Shown: piece after piece, positions 27,352 to 35,667 of the stretch
Position numbering within the stretch: position 1 is the first letter of the stretch
How the letters are laid out: each line of letters begins with the position of its first letter
NCBI GenBank assembly: GCA_036322835.1
Contig: AP027304.1
Coordinates: 124,001 to 188,000, forward strand
Length of the DNA: 64,000 nt
From: Tenuifilaceae bacterium CYCD
GTDB taxonomy: Bacteria > Bacteroidota > Bacteroidia > Bacteroidales > Tenuifilaceae
Direction of reading: 5' to 3'
Translations under genes and position numbers: made by a program
Notes under the pieces: model-generated
Seen by the model: the letters and a program-made list of their open reading frames with translations, nothing else
Told to the model about the DNA's origin: nothing
Database searches by the model: none

Positions 27352-28350
27352 TATGCATATCCGCTAATGTACCAAAATAATTATCTTTACAAAAACACTT
27401 GAGATGAATTTTATCGATTTTGTAAAGAAATATCCAGATGAAGCCAGCTGCATAAGACACTTTCGAACCGTTAAGGAGCGAAAAGGAGTCGTCTGCAAGA
27501 AGTGTGGCAATACGCATCATTACTGGAACAAAACCTACAATTCGCACGATTGCAGCAGCTGTGGATACAGAACCACCTTACGAAGCGGCACCGTTATGGA
27601 GTCATCGAAGCTACCTTTTCAGTACTGGTTGTACGCCATTTACCTGATGACCATGACCAAAAAAGGGATCTCTGCTGCTGAGGTTCAGCGGCAGCTTGGC
27701 CATAAGCGCTACGAACCGATTTGGGCCATGATGCACAAGATCAGATCGGTCATGGGATTGCGCGATGAGCGGTATGAATTGGAGGGCGTTGTCGAGCTGG
27801 ACGATGCCTTTTTCAGAACCCATGCAGAGGACGAAAATGACGAGCTGACCAAAAGAGGAAGAGGCAGTCAGCGGCAAAGCAAAGTTCTAGTTATGGCCAA
27901 AGTTGATCCCAGGCGGGGGCGACCTCGCAGGAACAAAAAGCCATCAGCATTCCGATACGTAAAGATGGTTGTCATTCCGGACTCTTCGTCGAAAACGATG
28001 AACAAAGTAGTCTCAGCGAGCACCAGCTCTTCATCGGTGATTAAGAGTGATGGCTGGCGTGGTTTTAACAAAATCAAAGAGATAAGCTCCAGACATATCA
28101 AAAAGATAGTACCACCCGAGGAGGCTTCAAGAGTACTCCCATGGGTGCATACCATGATTAGCAATGCAAAGAGAAACTTCTTAGGAGTCAATCACAAAAT
28201 AAAAGACGTGTACCTGCAAAACTATCTGGACGAGTTTTGTTATAAAACCAATCGAAGATATTTTGGCAAAGAGTTGTTTGAACGACTTATGGTTGCTGCT
28301 GTAGAAGATACTTGGTATGGTAAAATAAGGTATAATTGCGGATAATCATA
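27352..28350 (+). mobile_element. IS1595-family insertion sequence, copy 1 (999 bp)
   Basis: The element starts TATGCATATCCGC and ends GCGGATAATCATA, giving imperfect terminal inverted repeats. It is flanked by an 8-bp target duplication TAATTGAA (27344-27351 and 28351-28358), the size typical of the IS1595 family. The single transposase ORF ends 5 bases inside the right end. The copy at 40150 has the same length and ends. Confidence 0.95.
27404..28345 (+). CDS. IS1595-family (ISXO2-like) transposase, copy 1
   Basis: 313 residues. An N-terminal zinc ribbon (CKKCG and CSSCG) is followed by a helical DNA-binding region (KKGISAAEVQRQLGHKRY) and a DDE-type ISXO2-like core with acidic residues in VELDDAFF and IKSDGWRG, and a C-terminal NAKRNFLGVNHKIK segment. 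The ORF is intact, so the element is probably still mobile. The translated sequence is identical to that of copy 2 at 40202. Confidence 0.95.
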   Translation: MNFIDFVKKYPDEASCIRHFRTVKERKGVVCKKCGNTHHYWNKTYNSHDCSSCGYRTTLRSGTVMESSKLPFQYWLYAIYLMTMTKKGISAAEVQRQLGHKRYEPIWAMMHKIRSVMGLRDERYELEGVVELDDAFFRTHAEDENDELTKRGRGSQRQSKVLVMAKVDPRRGRPRRNKKPSAFRYVKMVVIPDSSSKTMNKVVSASTSSSSVIKSDGWRGFNKIKEISSRHIKKIVPPEEASRVLPWVHTMISNAKRNFLGVNHKIKDVYLQNYLDEFCYKTNRRYFGKELFERLMVAAVEDTWYGKIRYNCG

Positions 28351-28378
28351 TAATTGAATATTATAAACCAAAATAGTA

Positions 28379-31084
28379 TTAGTATTCAACAAGAATACTG
28401 CTCTCATCACCCCAGAATTGTGGAGTTTGCCCTCCAGAAGAAATTTTCACAGAGGTTTCTTCAACATTTTTGATGACGAAATCCCTCATCTCGCCAAGAG
28501 TAATCTTATGATCATTATTTATATCGGCATATCCCAAAAGCCCTTTACAGAAAAAATATGTAAAAAGTCCTGACTTAGATTGGTCAAATCCTAACGAGGT
28601 TTGACTATCTGAACTAGAATTTATAAGGGTAAAGTTTTTATAGTCATAATAGTTATTTACTGTTTCTACGAAAACTCCTTTAGTCCCTGACATATTCTTT
28701 ACTCCAACTGACTCTGTAGAACGGCTACTTCCACTAAAACAGGCATCTAATATTACAGTAACACTTTTTGCTCCTAGTGCATTTAAGTCTGCATAGAATT
28801 GATTTTTTTCATATCCAAAATCTTCCACTCCTTCAACAACACCATCATTAGGAAAGAGATACACTTTTTTCCCATCTTTATCAGGCATACCGTGTCCTGA
28901 ATAAAATACAAACACATCAGTCTCATTTGGAATAATTGCTTTTTTTAAATCGCCCCATCTAGGATTGAATAATTTTTTTAAATTACTACTGGAAACTTCT
29001 TCATTTAATTTTATATAAACCTCACTAATTCCAAACCGTTTTTTAAAATACTCTTCCATAAGTGATGCATCGTTTTCGGCATATGGGGCATCTGGAATAT
29101 TATTCTGATATTTTTCAATGCCAATAACAACCGCAACAGAATTGCGTCTTTCCATTTTACCTTCACCAACGTCATTAATATCAACCATTTCACCAAAATT
29201 TGCTTTCAATGAATTTTTCTTAGTATATTCAATCTTAGCTTTATTGTGCTCATAATCACTAAAATCGCTTTCAACAATAAAAGTTTTGGCTTTACTTGGT
29301 TTTTGATTAATTGCAATTGGTAACTGTCTGTTCGAAAAACTTCCCTTGCCAATTTTTTCATTAATAGAAAGATATATTGGAAGGGTGTCTTTTACAGTAG
29401 CCACTTTGTTAAGCACCAAGTAAAAGTCTATCTCTTTTATGTCTCCAGATGCGATAGTTCCTATATTATCTGAAATAGTAGTTGATGGATCATCATTGTT
29501 TTTTAACAATTTAATACCATCAATGGGTGTATATACTCTATAGCTGGTTGATGATGCTTCGGTTAGTCCTACATTCTGTATTTCCAATTTAATTTTAACT
29601 TTTTCACCAAGTTGCAATTTTCCATCAGGCTGATTCCTTGCAAATGCATTTTCATCGTTATCAATTACTTCAAGACTTCTTATCTCAATCTTAGGTGGAT
29701 TGTATGCTAATGTTTGCAATGATAAGAATGCCGTATCCATATCAAATCCTCCTTTTTCAAGAACTTGAATTTTAAGTCGATGTTTTGCTGTTTTAACATC
29801 AATTCCAGCTTTAATAGGAACCTCTATTAACTTGCTTTTTCCGTTTGGAATAGTCCCAGCATAAACTGTAGAAAACTTTAATGCAGAGTCTGGTTTATCA
29901 TCAGTAATTACAACTTTTAAATCATTAGCATAACCAGTACCTTTATTAAACAATGTGATTTTTAATTTAGAATTTTCATTAGCATCAAGAATACCATTAT
30001 TATTATCATCCTGATAAGTAATATCGGGTACTAAATCAGCAGGATTAGTCCCCATATTTAACTTGCCCAACATCTCAATGGCTTTTTCATCATCGGGTTT
30101 CATCTTTAATGCCTGTTCATAAAAGAACTTTGCTTGCTTTTTATCATTTGATTTGTAACAGTTATTGGCTTTTTCCATTGCTGCATAATAAAAATCCATA
30201 TTTACTAAACGCAATGTGGTTGAAGCAGCAACATCATTCGGTTTATATCCTAAGGCTTTCTCGTAATATTCTTTAGCTCTTTCAAGATTTTTCTGACTAT
30301 AATAATTATTAGCTTTTTCCATGGCAATATCATAATACGAACGGGTATCAATCTCAACCTGCTGTTTTTCCACCTTAACACTCTTTCGTTTGTTTGGAAT
30401 ATAAGCATAGCCATCTAAATCAACGGCATTTTTACGAGCCTTATGGTTCTTCGACAAAATTGAGGCAAGATCAATCGTCCAAACGGCTGCTGCCGCGCCA
30501 AAGCAAGCATAGCTGGCATATAAACTCTTATTATAACTATCCAAATTTTTATCTAGTTGAATTCGATTTGGACTCTCCTTATATTTATCGTATCGGGTTA
30601 ATGAAGTGGCATAGAAATATGATCCAGCAGCAATAAGTCCCCATCCTACCAAACCTTTTACCCAGGTATTCTGCGAGGGCCTAACATTCTTTCCTCCTAA
30701 GCCTGGCCAAAGGATGGAAAGACCAACATTTTTTAATGGAGTATGCCTCTCCAGCGGACAAACCTGTGCCTTGGCATTCAAAACCTGATTAAAATCGTTT
30801 ATCGATTCTTTTCTAAAATCCCATGCCACTATCTTCTGCTGGCTATTGTTTCCAAGATGTACTCGCAATTGCTGCTTCTGAGGCTTAAACGTTTTACCCG
30901 CTCCCGAAAACTCTAGATCTGCATTAAAATTAGAATCTTTAATTCCAGAAATAGCGGTATTAATAGTTCCTCTTGTCCTATCATAATACACTGAATCAAT
31001 TGTTACATTCTGAGCATTTGCACATAGAAATGTAAAAAACACTACAATGAAAGGTAAAGGTTTTATTAAAAGGATTTTTCCCAT
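28379..31084 (-). CDS. TPR/CARDB caspase-like (C14) exported protein
   Basis: 901 residues with a signal peptide (FIVVFFTFLCANAQ). An N-terminal domain includes a hydrophobic segment (VKGLVGWGLIAAGSYFYA). Two TPR units follow (about 255-345, KAKEYYEKALGYKPND-like), then an EF-hand-like loop DDNNNGILDANE (about 357-368) and two CARDB-like beta domains (NKGTGYANDLKVVI, IQNVGLTEASS). The C-terminal caspase domain has catalytic His in FVFYSGHGMPD and Cys in ILDACFSGSSR, and a second calcium-loop-like DINNDHKITLGE near residue 855. It lies 11 bases after the DUF4384 gene. Confidence 0.9.
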   Translation of the reverse strand: MGKILLIKPLPFIVVFFTFLCANAQNVTIDSVYYDRTRGTINTAISGIKDSNFNADLEFSGAGKTFKPQKQQLRVHLGNNSQQKIVAWDFRKESINDFNQVLNAKAQVCPLERHTPLKNVGLSILWPGLGGKNVRPSQNTWVKGLVGWGLIAAGSYFYATSLTRYDKYKESPNRIQLDKNLDSYNKSLYASYACFGAAAAVWTIDLASILSKNHKARKNAVDLDGYAYIPNKRKSVKVEKQQVEIDTRSYYDIAMEKANNYYSQKNLERAKEYYEKALGYKPNDVAASTTLRLVNMDFYYAAMEKANNCYKSNDKKQAKFFYEQALKMKPDDEKAIEMLGKLNMGTNPADLVPDITYQDDNNNGILDANENSKLKITLFNKGTGYANDLKVVITDDKPDSALKFSTVYAGTIPNGKSKLIEVPIKAGIDVKTAKHRLKIQVLEKGGFDMDTAFLSLQTLAYNPPKIEIRSLEVIDNDENAFARNQPDGKLQLGEKVKIKLEIQNVGLTEASSTSYRVYTPIDGIKLLKNNDDPSTTISDNIGTIASGDIKEIDFYLVLNKVATVKDTLPIYLSINEKIGKGSFSNRQLPIAINQKPSKAKTFIVESDFSDYEHNKAKIEYTKKNSLKANFGEMVDINDVGEGKMERRNSVAVVIGIEKYQNNIPDAPYAENDASLMEEYFKKRFGISEVYIKLNEEVSSSNLKKLFNPRWGDLKKAIIPNETDVFVFYSGHGMPDKDGKKVYLFPNDGVVEGVEDFGYEKNQFYADLNALGAKSVTVILDACFSGSSRSTESVGVKNMSGTKGVFVETVNNYYDYKNFTLINSSSDSQTSLGFDQSKSGLFTYFFCKGLLGYADINNDHKITLGEMRDFVIKNVEETSVKISSGGQTPQFWGDESSILVEY

Positions 31085-31095
31085 TTTACTTGAAT

Positions 31096-31953
31096 TTATA
31101 TTGATTTACGAATTATAAACGACTTATAAACAACCTTCCGCTGATCTGGCATTATTGAATATATCCATGAAAATATTTTTTCAGCATCGGTTAATTTTAC
31201 AACATCCCCAGCAGTATTGTCATAAGGTATATTTTCCTTAGTGAAAACAAAAATCAGACGATTGGTCTCCTCCGTATCATTCGTCACTTTTAATCGGTAA
31301 TTAATGCGACCTTTAGCTAATGGGAACGAGTACTGCATGTCGTGTTCAAAAATCTGAGACTTCTCAATAACATTTGGAAACAACAATGAAGCATCATTAT
31401 CCGTAATATTAAAAACCGTAAGATAGCAGTCTTTTGTAGGCGTAAAGGAGAATGACATTAGATCACCATTGTCATACGAACTTCTTAAATTATCAATATC
31501 AATTTGAGCATTAAAACTAGGATCAGTTCTTGTTCCGTACTTTATTACCTCGGCATTAATTGTTACTTGGTATACAAACTGTTTTGTTTCTGGATCTATT
31601 TGCTTAATCTCATTGATTATTTCAACATACCTAACAGCACCATATATTTCTGATTGAATATTAGATAAAAAAGACTGGGTTAAATTATTATTTACTTCAC
31701 TATTATATAGCATTTGATGAGAATCAATATATTCATCAATACCAGCCACTCTTAAAGCCTCTTTTTTGGCTTCATCAATAGCCATCTGCCTAGCCTGAAT
31801 TTCACTAATATTCCCCGAAATATAGGCAGCTCCTTTAATATTCTTTACGGGAACCGTTTCCTGCGCAAAACCTATAACCGTTATTAATAAAAACATTATA
31901 GTTAAAACTCGCTTTAAGATAAATAGAACATAATGAGTAACCTTTATTTCCAT
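31096..31953 (-). CDS. DUF4384 exported protein, partner of the caspase-like protein
   Basis: The frame opens at a TTG (31968), but ATG 31953 is the likelier start (285 residues). After a signal peptide (TIMFLLITVIGFAQ), residues of about 30-130 resemble LPP20/FlgT-type domains (ISGNISEIQARQMAIDEAK). Then comes DUF4384: YDNGDLMSFSFTPTKDCYL and ASLLFPNV. DUF4384 proteins are often encoded next to C14 caspase domains or fused to them, as here. It is the first gene of the operon and is preceded by 21-bp-period repeats that may bind the nearby LytTR regulator. Confidence 0.8.
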   Translation of the reverse strand: MEIKVTHYVLFILKRVLTIMFLLITVIGFAQETVPVKNIKGAAYISGNISEIQARQMAIDEAKKEALRVAGIDEYIDSHQMLYNSEVNNNLTQSFLSNIQSEIYGAVRYVEIINEIKQIDPETKQFVYQVTINAEVIKYGTRTDPSFNAQIDIDNLRSSYDNGDLMSFSFTPTKDCYLTVFNITDNDASLLFPNVIEKSQIFEHDMQYSFPLAKGRINYRLKVTNDTEETNRLIFVFTKENIPYDNTAGDVVKLTDAEKIFSWIYSIMPDQRKVVYKSFIIRKSI

Positions 31954-32050
31954 AACTATTTCCCTCAAAAAATCAATTAGTAAATTTTATTTAAAAATAT
32001 CGAACAGAAATAAATCTTACAACTCAGCGAAGTCTTCAAAATCACTGAAT

Positions 32051-32110
32051 GACAACTATTGGGTTCTGAACCTCAAAAATTTGTGACTGAGCGGCCAAAA
32101 TTCGTGACTG
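32051..32110 (-). promoter_or_regulatory. Candidate LytTR-type operator A (three direct repeats, 21-bp period)
   Basis: On the minus strand CAGTCACGAATTTT (from 32110), CAGTCACAAATTTTT (from 32089) and CAGAACCCAAT (from 32068) start exactly 21 bases apart, two DNA turns. This is the geometry of LytTR-domain binding sites. It lies about 100-160 bases upstream of the DUF4384-caspase operon. Confidence 0.5.
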
Positions 32111-32129
32111 GGGATTTTGTGAATTGACG

Positions 32130-32156
32130 CTTCCATGTCCTGCGGACAACGGATGG
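32130..32156. repeat. Intergenic hairpin repeat, copy 2
   Basis: CTTCCATG, a CGGAC centre and GGATGG resemble the unit at 20060-20086, with imperfect pairing. Confidence 0.45.
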
Positions 32157-32161
32157 TCAGG

Positions 32162-32191
32162 CAAAAAAAAAACGAAGCCTTTCGGGCTTCG
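32162..32191 (-). terminator. Terminator of the zinc-ribbon gene
   Basis: CGAAGCC/GGCTTCG hairpin followed on the minus strand by a long T run, 25 bases after the stop codon. Confidence 0.85.
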
Positions 32192-32216
32192 CTTAACTCC
32201 TAAATACAGGATCAAT

Positions 32217-32444
32217 TCAGTTACGGCGTGGGTTTCGAATCTTAACCATCTGTACATGACCACAGGTTGCACACTGTACCGAGGCAACCTCGGTTACCCC
32301 TTGGGTAAGGCTTAAAGTATGCTTTTCCGATTCTACATCTCCACATTTCTCGCACCTCACCCTGTAGGTAATAGAGTGGAAAGGGTGTTCCAGAAGGCTT
32401 CCGCCCTGAATTGTTACTACGTCTATATCGTTAATAGTTTCCAT
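32217..32444 (-). CDS. Small zinc-ribbon-like protein
   Basis: I start at ATG 32444 (75 residues; the frame extends to 32480). Two CxxC knuckles, CEKCGD and CATCGH, are separated by about 25 residues and end in a basic tail (KIRNPRRN), consistent with a single zinc ribbon. No family was recognised. It has its own terminator, and about 150-180 bases upstream lies a two-unit repeat of the candidate LytTR type, so it may belong to that regulon. Confidence 0.6.
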   Translation of the reverse strand: METINDIDVVTIQGGSLLEHPFHSITYRVRCEKCGDVESEKHTLSLTQGVTEVASVQCATCGHVQMVKIRNPRRN

Positions 32445-32585
32445 AATGTAAACAGATTGGTCAATAATAGCTTTACACACTTAGCGCCTGCAAAAGCACT
32501 TACATAAAGGTAAAGGCTACTGATCATAACTGCAACACTCCACCAACCCAAAGGTTACCGAATTAGCCAGAAATAGAGCTGAACT

Positions 32586-32623
32586 ACTAAAAATTGGTTC
32601 TGAACAACCAAAAATCGTTACTG
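32586..32623 (-). promoter_or_regulatory. Candidate LytTR-type operator B (two direct repeats, 21-bp period)
   Basis: On the minus strand CAGTAACGATTTTT (from 32623) and CAGAACCAATTTTT (from 32602) begin 21 bases apart and match the units of operator A. The site lies between the LytTR gene and the zinc-ribbon gene. Confidence 0.5.
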
Positions 32624-32639
32624 GAGGTTTCCTCCCTTT

Positions 32640-33395
32640 TTACATTAAGTTGAAACGCTCCTGCAATTGACCAACAAAGCTGTTACTGGCCACCAGTCCT
32701 TTCGCTCTGTCGAACGGGGGATAAAGAATGCACTCCTTTCCCTTGACCATGGATAGGTACGATATATTGATTATTTGATCGCGGTTAATCCGCATGAATG
32801 AATTGGAGTACTTTAGTATATCGCAAGCGGTTGTGCTTTTTTTCAGCTGAATTTCGGTTAAATCCGATAGTGCTGCCACCCATCGCTTCTTATCGTTTAG
32901 GTAGTAGAAGTACCCCACCTGATTGAGGTTAAGCATTCGGAACCCATCAATGGTGGTTATCATCAATGTTGTTTGCCCCGAAAACGTCCGGGCAAACTCA
33001 TCGCTAAACGGAATGGCTTGCTTTTCCTGACTGTGTACGCTGATAAACCGCTCCATCACTTGGTTCAGTTCATCGTTATCGAATGGTTTTAAAATATAGT
33101 CGAAAGCCGACTCGCGGAGCGCATCGAGCAGGTACTTATCGTAAGCTGTACAAAACACCACCTGCATGGGCCAACTGATTGTAGTATTTAACTCCCGTAG
33201 CAAGTCCAGCCCAGTTGTATCGGGCAGCTCTATATCCAAGAACACAAGGGCTGGCTTATGCTTAAGAATTAACTCTTTACCCGTCGTGGCGGTTTGGGCA
33301 GTTCCGGCAACACATACCTCGTGATAAGCGGTAAGCGAATTGAGTAGATGGCTAATGCACAGGGGATCGTCATCAATAATAACTGTATCAATCAT
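32640..33395 (-). CDS. LytTR-family response regulator
   Basis: 251 residues. The receiver domain has the acidic pocket in VIIDDDP, phospho-acceptor Asp in LVFLDIELPD and Lys in YILKPFDND. The C-terminal LytTR DNA-binding domain (about 140-250) includes LNQVGYFYYLNDKKRW, an FMRINRDQIINISY segment and a YPPFDRAKG tail. It is encoded 34 bases downstream of its presumed sensor kinase. Direct repeats with LytTR-like 21-bp spacing lie just beyond its 3-prime end and upstream of the caspase operon, the likely targets. Confidence 0.93.
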   Translation of the reverse strand: MIDTVIIDDDPLCISHLLNSLTAYHEVCVAGTAQTATTGKELILKHKPALVFLDIELPDTTGLDLLRELNTTISWPMQVVFCTAYDKYLLDALRESAFDYILKPFDNDELNQVMERFISVHSQEKQAIPFSDEFARTFSGQTTLMITTIDGFRMLNLNQVGYFYYLNDKKRWVAALSDLTEIQLKKSTTACDILKYSNSFMRINRDQIINISYLSMVKGKECILYPPFDRAKGLVASNSFVGQLQERFNLM

Positions 33396-33428
33396 AGTAA
33401 GCAGCTGTAAGGTTTTATATGGGATGAT

Positions 33429-35459
33429 TTATATTTGATACGAATAATTTTTCGGGATATATATCGAGACTTTTGTTCCATTAGCAGAATTATCGGCTGC
33501 TGAAATGGAAAACTCTATTTTCTGTTCGTTTTGGGCATTCAAAAGTTCTATGGTTTGATATATCACCTTAAGGCCAGTGCCCGTTCCCTTGCGCTCCACC
33601 GGCGCTCTATTGAATCCAACACCATTATCGGTAATGGAGATTGCAACGCCGTATTCCATACCAGCAACAGCAACACGCAATTCCTTCTGTCCATCCATAC
33701 CCCGCAACGCATGCTTGATGGCATTCTCCACAGGAATTTGAACTATCATGGATGGGAGCATAAACCCATCGCAATCAATTCTCTCATCTACCTCCCATTG
33801 CAGAACAAAATCATCGCCAAGGCTATTCCTTTCAATATTGATGTAGGTTTTTACAAAATCCAACTCCTTGCTTAGCGGAACGCAAAGACTCTCCGTAACC
33901 TCTAGGCTATGGCGTAAAAGTTTAACCAACCCTCTTAATTCAGATCTTTCCGCCTCATTCTTCTCCGAGATTATTTCGTGATTAAGCACATTGAATACAA
34001 AGTGGGGCGATATCCGGCTCCGCACGCTCTCCATCCTCAATTTCGATATCTGGTTTAGATGCTTTAACCGAAGAAGGTCGTTCTTTTTCCTTAGGTATAG
34101 GAATGTAAAAGTCCCTATCAATAAAAACACCACAAAAACCGATATCCAGAAATACTTGGTTAATCGCAAATTTTCCAAATCGGTCTGCTGCTCCTGAATA
34201 AGCAAGTTCTTACGAAGCAATAAGGTATCCTGCTTGTAGCGCATATCCAACTCAGCCACACGCCCCTTTACCCGCTCCGATCGAATAGAATCATCAATTT
34301 GCACATTGCGCAGCAGGTAATCGTAGGCTTGCCTATATTTTGCCACATTGTAGCAATATTGCTGCATGAGTTTATTTCGGAGGGCAATAAACTGCGGATC
34401 AATACCATCGGTTTTGCTGTATTGAAGAATCCATTGCTCTGCAAGCTTTGGGTTGCCTTGTTTTAGAGCCAACTCTGCATTTACGGTGGCTAAATAGTAA
34501 AGGAAAGGGTAATGATTGATGGATTTGAAATAGCTATAGCTATTATTGAGATAGTAGTATGCCGAATCGAACTGATTAAGTTTACAGAGTATATCGCCAA
34601 GATTTCCCTCGCATAACGCGATATGAAACTTGTAGCCATGCGGAAGAACCAATTCCCGTGCCCTCTGGAACCAGGGTAGCGCTGCATCGTACTCCCCCTT
34701 ATAGTAATAGTAGTTCCCACGATTGTTGCAGAATGTAAATTTCTCGCTCAACGTTCTATTCTCCAATCCCTTTTCAGCCTGTCGGAAATACCTATCGGAT
34801 AAATCGTACTCCGCAATGCCAAAATATGCCTGCCCCAGTCCAAAATATATTGGAAATGCAAGTTGATCAACAATTTTTAAAGAATCACTAACCTGCAAAG
34901 CCCGTCTATAGTAATAAACACTACTTACATAATCACTTTTCTGAGTATATACATCCGCAATGTTGATATAGAGGTTTGCTATTTGAGAAGGTTTTGAGGA
35001 ATAGCAAGCTTGCTCAATTGCTCTCTTATAGCATACAATTGAAGAATCAATATTCCGCATTTCACTATTGTATACTCCCAAATAATTATAACCTTCACAT
35101 AGAAGTGAGTTTACAGGGGGACTTTTAACCTCTTTATTACAAAACTGGATCAAACGCTTAGCCATAATACATCCAGAATCGTAGTCGCCTACTCTCATGT
35201 AACTGGATATCAAAGCGGAGTATATTTGATAGTAGCTCAAACTATCGACGGTAAAATGTATGGCTTTACGCCATTGCTCCCTAGCAAAATAAGGATTTGC
35301 TTCCAACGAATCATCTCCAAGATTTACCAGAGAATCAACAACATTATCACTTTCTGATCTATTAGTGACGGAACTTTTGCAGGCGAAAAGAAGTAGAGGA
35401 AACAGTATTGCTAAAAAAAAACTATTTCGAACACTAAAAAAAACAACTCGGGTTTTCAT
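33429..35459 (-). CDS. TPR-containing LytS-like sensor histidine kinase
   Basis: The frame opens at 35549, but ATG 35459 gives a lipoprotein-type signal (FLAILFPLLLFACKSS; 676 residues). About ten TPR-like helices fill the periplasmic region (for example YLGVYNSEMRNIDSSIVCYKRA). A membrane span follows (YFWISVFVVFLLIGTFTFLYL at about 460). The His_kinase (LytS/YehU-type) domain has H in RISPHFVFNVLNHE and an ATPase lobe with ITDNGVGFN and GTGLKVIYQ. The likely input is a periplasmic protein or peptide signal. It pairs with the LytTR regulator downstream. Confidence 0.92.
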   Translation of the reverse strand: MKTRVVFFSVRNSFFLAILFPLLLFACKSSVTNRSESDNVVDSLVNLGDDSLEANPYFAREQWRKAIHFTVDSLSYYQIYSALISSYMRVGDYDSGCIMAKRLIQFCNKEVKSPPVNSLLCEGYNYLGVYNSEMRNIDSSIVCYKRAIEQACYSSKPSQIANLYINIADVYTQKSDYVSSVYYYRRALQVSDSLKIVDQLAFPIYFGLGQAYFGIAEYDLSDRYFRQAEKGLENRTLSEKFTFCNNRGNYYYYKGEYDAALPWFQRARELVLPHGYKFHIALCEGNLGDILCKLNQFDSAYYYLNNSYSYFKSINHYPFLYYLATVNAELALKQGNPKLAEQWILQYSKTDGIDPQFIALRNKLMQQYCYNVAKYRQAYDYLLRNVQIDDSIRSERVKGRVAELDMRYKQDTLLLRKNLLIQEQQTDLENLRLTKYFWISVFVVFLLIGTFTFLYLRKKNDLLRLKHLNQISKLRMESVRSRISPHFVFNVLNHEIISEKNEAERSELRGLVKLLRHSLEVTESLCVPLSKELDFVKTYINIERNSLGDDFVLQWEVDERIDCDGFMLPSMIVQIPVENAIKHALRGMDGQKELRVAVAGMEYGVAISITDNGVGFNRAPVERKGTGTGLKVIYQTIELLNAQNEQKIEFSISAADNSANGTKVSIYIPKNYSYQI

Positions 35460-35614
35460 AGAACTATTAGAAAGACAAATTATTATGGTAATTATTCCAG
35501 TTAACGTTTTGTTATATAAAGTTAAATATTTTTTTAAAATTGATAACACCCCGCTCTATTTTATTCTAAATTGTTAGCAATATTTTAAAACAGTTAAAAG
35601 AATATCATTACAGC

Positions 35615-35647
35615 ACAAAAAAGGCTAGTCGGTAATGACTAGCCTTT
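35615..35647 (-). terminator. Terminator of gcvT
   Basis: AAAGGCTAGTC pairs with GACTAGCCTTT around a 6-base loop and is followed by a T run on the minus strand, 21 bases after the gcvT stop. Confidence 0.85.
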
Positions 35648-35667
35648 ACTACAATATTGTGATAATC

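Noticed and set aside
27611-28191. Antisense frames inside both IS copies (also 40409-40989)
   Set aside because: They are shadows of the transposase gene; their identity between copies only reflects identical DNA.
32042-32287. 81-codon frame on the minus strand
   Set aside because: Overlaps the zinc-ribbon gene, its terminator and the repeat operator; no protein-like features.
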